Assembly (NCBI RefSeq): GCF_000472385.1
Contig: NZ_AWZU01000017.1
Location: 28,493 to 92,492 of the forward strand
Length of the DNA stretch: 64,000 nucleotides
Origin: Bradyrhizobium sp. ARR65
GTDB lineage: Bacteria > Pseudomonadota > Alphaproteobacteria > Rhizobiales > Xanthobacteraceae
Direction of reading: 5' to 3'
The position numbers and the translations under genes were made by a program. Under the pieces are notes generated by a model that made no database searches, was not told the DNA's origin, and was given only the letters and a program-made list of their open reading frames with translations. Of the stretch, positions 60,824 through 64,000 are shown piece by piece (position 1 is the first letter of the stretch; every line of letters begins with the position of its first letter).

Positions 60824-61777
60824 ATGTCTTCGAAACAAGTGATTTCCTCGGCCGGGCGGCCGCTCAGCCCGGGCGCCATCGCATTGATGCTGATGCTGTG
60901 TTTCACCTGGGGGTTCAACCAGATCGCGGTCAAGCTGGTCCTTCCGGACATTCCGCCGATGCTGCAGGCGTGCATCCGTTCGGCCGGCGCCTTGCCGGTG
61001 CTGCTCCTGATCGGTCGCCTGCGTGGCGCAAGGTTCTTTGAGCGCGACGGCACCCTCTGGCCGGGCCTGCTCGCTGGGCTGATGTTCGGCATCGAATTCG
61101 TGCTGATCTATCAAGGGCTGCGGTTCACCACGGCCTCGCGCGCGGTGGTGTTTCTCTATTGTGCGCCCTTCGTGGTGGCGCTTGGCTCCTTTCAACTGCT
61201 CGGAGAGCGCTTGGGCGCCGCGCAATGGGGCGGTCTTGCCCTGAGTTTCCTCGGCGTGGCGCTTGCGATCGGGGTTCCGCAGGCCGATGTCGATTCCAAG
61301 GTGCTGCTGGGCGACTTGATGATCGTCGGCGGCGGGATCTTATGGGCTGCGACCACGCTGGTCGCCAAGGCCTCGAAGCTACGGTTTGCGCCGCCGGAAA
61401 AGGCGCTAGGCTATCAGGTCGCGCTCTCGATCCCGATTTTGGGGCTGGCGGCCTGGCTTTCCGGCGAAACCATCACGCATCCGCCGAGCCTGCTTTCGAC
61501 CTCGTTAATGGCGTTTCAGGCGGTCTGGGTGGTCGGAACGACCTTTACGCTCTGGTTTGCTCTGGTGAAGGCCTATTCGGCCAGCAAATTGTCCGCTTTT
61601 ACCTTCATCACCCCTTTGTTTGGCGTCGTGGCTAGCTATTTCATCATGCATGACCGGCTTAGCCTGGCGTTCGGGGCCGCAGCCCTGCTTGTAATTGCTG
61701 GACTTTTTCTGGTTAACCGGCCGAGCCCGACCGTCGCGGTTCCCTCTGATCCGTTGCTGAATGCCACCAAAACCTGA
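60824..61777 (+). CDS. EamA/DMT-family transporter
   Basis: The 317-residue membrane protein has ten predicted segments in two EamA repeats (about residues 20-145 and 165-300). The first repeat opens FTWGFNQIAVKLVLPDIPPM and the second ILWAATTLVAKASKL; LSAFTFITPLFGVVASYF is the C-terminal repeat signature. Cargo in this superfamily is mostly unknown metabolites or amino acids. GGAGAG precedes the ATG. It lies 65 bp after zur and 12 bp before ispG. Confidence 0.9.
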   Translation: MSSKQVISSAGRPLSPGAIALMLMLCFTWGFNQIAVKLVLPDIPPMLQACIRSAGALPVLLLIGRLRGARFFERDGTLWPGLLAGLMFGIEFVLIYQGLRFTTASRAVVFLYCAPFVVALGSFQLLGERLGAAQWGGLALSFLGVALAIGVPQADVDSKVLLGDLMIVGGGILWAATTLVAKASKLRFAPPEKALGYQVALSIPILGLAAWLSGETITHPPSLLSTSLMAFQAVWVVGTTFTLWFALVKAYSASKLSAFTFITPLFGVVASYFIMHDRLSLAFGAAALLVIAGLFLVNRPSPTVAVPSDPLLNATKT

Positions 61778-61789
61778 TATCGAAACCCC

Positions 61790-63082
61790 ATGAACAAGCC
61801 CGAAAAACTGCCCCAAACCGATATCGCCGGCCCTGCGCCGCGGCATCAGACCACCCAAGTCATGGTCGGCAATGTGGCTGTCGGCGGCGGCGCGCCGATC
61901 GTCGTGCAGTCGATGACCAATACCGACACCGCCGATGTCAAAAGCACCGTGGAGCAGGTGGCCGCGCTGTCGCGCGCCGGCTCGGAAATGGTGCGCATCA
62001 CGGTCGACCGGGAAGAGGCCGCGGCCGCCGTCCCCCACATTCGCGACGGCCTGCGCAAACGGGGTATCACGACGCCTTTGATCGGCGACTTCCACTATAT
62101 CGGCCACAAGCTGCTCGCCGAATATCCGGCCTGCGCGGAAGCGCTCGACAAATATCGCATCAATCCCGGCAATGTCGGCTTCAAGAACAAGCGCGACACC
62201 CAGTTTGCCGACATCATCGAGATCGCCAACAAGAACAACAAGCCGGTGCGCATCGGCGCCAATTGGGGCTCGCTCGATCAGGAGCTGCTCTCCAAGCTGA
62301 TGGACGAGAACGCGGCTTCCGAAAATCCGCGCGACGCCCGGGCGGTGACGCGCGAGGCGATGGTGCAGTCGGCGCTGCTCTCGGCCAAGCGCGCCGAAGA
62401 GCTCGGCATGCCGAAGAACCGCATCATCCTGTCGGCGAAGGTTTCCGCCGTGCAGGACTTGATCGCGGTGTATCAGGAGCTGGCGCGCCGCTCGGATTAC
62501 GCGATCCATCTCGGCCTGACCGAAGCGGGCATGGGCTCGAAAGGCATCGTTGCTTCCTCCGCCGCGCTGGGCATCTTGCTGCAGCAGGGTATCGGCGACA
62601 CCATCCGCATTTCGCTCACCCCCGAGCCCGGCGGCGATCGCACGCTCGAAGTCCAGGTGGCGCAGGAACTATTGCAGACGATGGGCTTCCGCACCTTCGT
62701 GCCGCTGGTGGCGGCCTGCCCAGGTTGCGGCCGCACCACCTCGACCACGTTCCAGGAATTGGCGCGCTCGATCCAGGATTTCATCCGCGACGAGATGCCG
62801 GTCTGGAAGACGAAATATCCTGGTGTCGAGACGCTCAACGTCGCGGTGATGGGATGCATCGTCAACGGGCCCGGCGAGTCCAAGCACGCCAATATCGGCA
62901 TCTCCCTGCCCGGCACCGGCGAAGCGCCGGCCGCACCGGTGTTCGTCGACGGCAAGAAGTTCCGCACCCTGCGCGGTCCCACCATCGCCGCCGATTTCAA
63001 GGCGCTGGTGATCGACTATATCGATCAGCGCTATGGCAACGGCGCCAAGGTGCCCGCTGAGACGGTGACTGCGGCCGAATAA
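61790..63082 (+). CDS. ispG: 4-hydroxy-3-methylbut-2-en-1-yl diphosphate synthase (IspG/GcpE)
   Basis: The 430-residue enzyme of the MEP isoprenoid pathway has the TIM-barrel part with APIVVQSMTNTDTADVKST, then RINPGNVGFKNKRDTQFAD and GLTEAGMGSKGIVASS. Its 4Fe-4S cysteines lie in VAACPGCGRTT and AVMGCIVNGPGESKHANIG. The first Met gives MNKPEKLPQTD; no strong ribosome-binding site is visible, but coupling with the transporter gene 12 nt upstream is likely. The N-terminal 20 residues are a family-typical nonconserved tail. Confidence 0.97.
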   Translation: MNKPEKLPQTDIAGPAPRHQTTQVMVGNVAVGGGAPIVVQSMTNTDTADVKSTVEQVAALSRAGSEMVRITVDREEAAAAVPHIRDGLRKRGITTPLIGDFHYIGHKLLAEYPACAEALDKYRINPGNVGFKNKRDTQFADIIEIANKNNKPVRIGANWGSLDQELLSKLMDENAASENPRDARAVTREAMVQSALLSAKRAEELGMPKNRIILSAKVSAVQDLIAVYQELARRSDYAIHLGLTEAGMGSKGIVASSAALGILLQQGIGDTIRISLTPEPGGDRTLEVQVAQELLQTMGFRTFVPLVAACPGCGRTTSTTFQELARSIQDFIRDEMPVWKTKYPGVETLNVAVMGCIVNGPGESKHANIGISLPGTGEAPAAPVFVDGKKFRTLRGPTIAADFKALVIDYIDQRYGNGAKVPAETVTAAE

Positions 63083-63084
63083 AT

Positions 63085-63226
63085 CGGTCCTCGCCCCGGC
63101 GAAAGCCGGGGGTCATAACCACAGGATCGAGTTGTTGCGAAGGGTTGGACCCTCAGCTTTCGCGAGAACGCTCGCCTTAGTTGTGGGTCCCGGATCGCGC
63201 TCCGCTTGTCCGGGATGACAGGGGAG
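63085..63226. repeat. Intergenic repeat (family E, inverted copy)
   Basis: GCCGGGGGTCATAACCACAG is followed by GATCGAGTTGTTGCGAAGGG, the inverted form of the core CTTCGCAACAATATCGGCCT-GTGGCTATGGGTCCCGGC at 50253-50295. CGGATCGCGCTCCGCTTGTC closes the element. It is the only family E copy in this orientation in the window. Confidence 0.6.
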
Positions 63227-63289
63227 TGTGTTGCGCTTCCCTGGGCTCACGGTACCATGCCTCCGCAAGAATAGGCCGGAGGAAGCATC

Positions 63290-64000
63290 ATGAGCTCGCT
63301 GTCCAGCAAGCAAGGTCCGCGCTATCGGCATCTCGACGGCGACGTCGAGCCCTACGAGACCATCGCCGTCGAAAAGCTCACGCCCATCATTGGCGCAGAA
63401 ATTTCCGGGGTCGATATCGCAAAGCTCGTCTCCGACGACGTCCGCTCGAACCGCCAGATGGACGAGATCCATCGCGCGCTCGCCGAAAACCTCGTCATCT
63501 TCTTCCGCGATCAGCGCATTACGCCGGCCCAGCATCTCGCCTTCGGCCGCAAGTTCGGCGAGCTGCACATTCATCCCGCGGCGCCTCATGAGGGCGACGA
63601 TCCTGCGCTGATGAAGATTTATGCGGACAAGGACTCGCCACGTGCCAATGGCGAGGGCTGGCATTCCGATGTGTCCTGCGATCTCGAGCCGCCGATGGGC
63701 TCGATCCTCTACATTAGGCAGTGCCCGCCGCGCGGCGGCGATACGCTGTTCGCCAACATGTACGCGGCCTATGAAGCGCTGTCGGATCGCATGAAGGCCT
63801 ATCTCGACGGGCTGACCGCGCTGCATGACGGCGAGCCGATCTATCGCGGGCTTTACGCGAATTATGGCGTCGCCGACAAGCCGGCCTATCCGCATGCTGA
63901 ACACCCCGTCGTGCGTACGCATCCCGTGACGGGCAAGAAGGCGCTCTATGTCAACCGCGGCTTCACCCGCCATATCATCGGCGTCCCGCGCGACGAGAGC
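63290..64000 (+). CDS. TauD/TfdA-family Fe(II)/2-oxoglutarate dioxygenase (3' end outside window)
   Basis: The 237 visible residues start MSSLSSKQGPRYRHLDGDVE, with GGAGG 8 nt before the ATG. The family elements are LTPIIGAEISGVDIAKL, NLVIFFRDQRITPAQHLAFG, the HxD metal motif in GWHSDVSCDLEPPMGS, and RTHPVTGKKALYVNRGFT. The distal His and the 2-oxoglutarate-binding Arg lie past the window edge. TauD/TfdA enzymes hydroxylate taurine, 2,4-D, alkylsulfates or related acids to break C-S or C-O bonds; the substrate of this one is unknown. It follows ispG after a family E repeat. Confidence 0.92.
   Translation, partial: MSSLSSKQGPRYRHLDGDVEPYETIAVEKLTPIIGAEISGVDIAKLVSDDVRSNRQMDEIHRALAENLVIFFRDQRITPAQHLAFGRKFGELHIHPAAPHEGDDPALMKIYADKDSPRANGEGWHSDVSCDLEPPMGSILYIRQCPPRGGDTLFANMYAAYEALSDRMKAYLDGLTALHDGEPIYRGLYANYGVADKPAYPHAEHPVVRTHPVTGKKALYVNRGFTRHIIGVPRDES

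Overview
The window looks like a chromosomal segment of a Bradyrhizobium-type alphaproteobacterium. The DNA is high in GC. The gene content is typical of that group: an ActS/ActR (RegSR-like) redox two-component pair, an intracellular polyhydroxyalkanoate depolymerase, GlnD, protocatechuate 3,4-dioxygenase, HAAT-type ABC transporters, MmcB and an HWE-family histidine kinase. Many intergenic gaps hold palindromic repeats of the kind common in Bradyrhizobium. This placement is inferred from gene families and not from a database search.

Layout. Positions 1-8000 look accessory. They hold the 3' end of a hybrid histidine kinase gene, a short copy of a tRNA-Ser 3' end that resembles an attachment site, a small P-loop kinase, a VOC protein, a truncated flavodoxin start, a tightly linked NCS2 permease/isochorismatase-family hydrolase pair, an SLC13 transporter and an amidase remnant. 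That remnant abuts an intact tRNA-Arg(CCG) gene at 8005-8081. From there on the sequence looks like an ordinary chromosome. 8.3-21 kb carries yccF, a membrane GGDEF-EAL protein, a livMHFG plus substrate-binding-protein operon, a second GGDEF-EAL protein, an HWE kinase and an SDR. 21-30 kb carries a cytochrome P450, an LLM flavin oxidoreductase, a methyltransferase/glycosyltransferase fusion, and a GntR regulator with two MFS exporters. 29.5-38.7 kb carries an esterase, an MBL-fold hydrolase, MmcB, the ActR/ActS pair, an ABC-2 exporter, PhaZ and a SprT-like metallopeptidase. 38.7-54 kb carries PBP1A, a second HAAT binding protein, Ogt, GlnD, an ssuACB-like sulfonate/taurine-type importer, an OsmC protein, an unknown membrane protein and MutS. 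54-64 kb carries pcaF-pcaHG, a MarR-EmrA-EmrB efflux unit, a zur-eamA-ispG group and the 5' part of a TauD-family dioxygenase gene.

How the parts may work together. The pcaF/pcaHG genes sit back to back with a MarR-controlled EmrAB pump, which suggests combined use and export of aromatic acids. The NCS2 permease and the hydrolase gene directly downstream look like an uptake-and-hydrolysis pair for a nucleobase-derived or ureide-like nitrogen source. The ActR/ActS gap contains a palindrome one base short of my recollection of the RegR box. The least explained material is the 1.2-8 kb accessory block with its two tRNA-linked scars, and the interspersed repeats, several of which lie inside putative operons.
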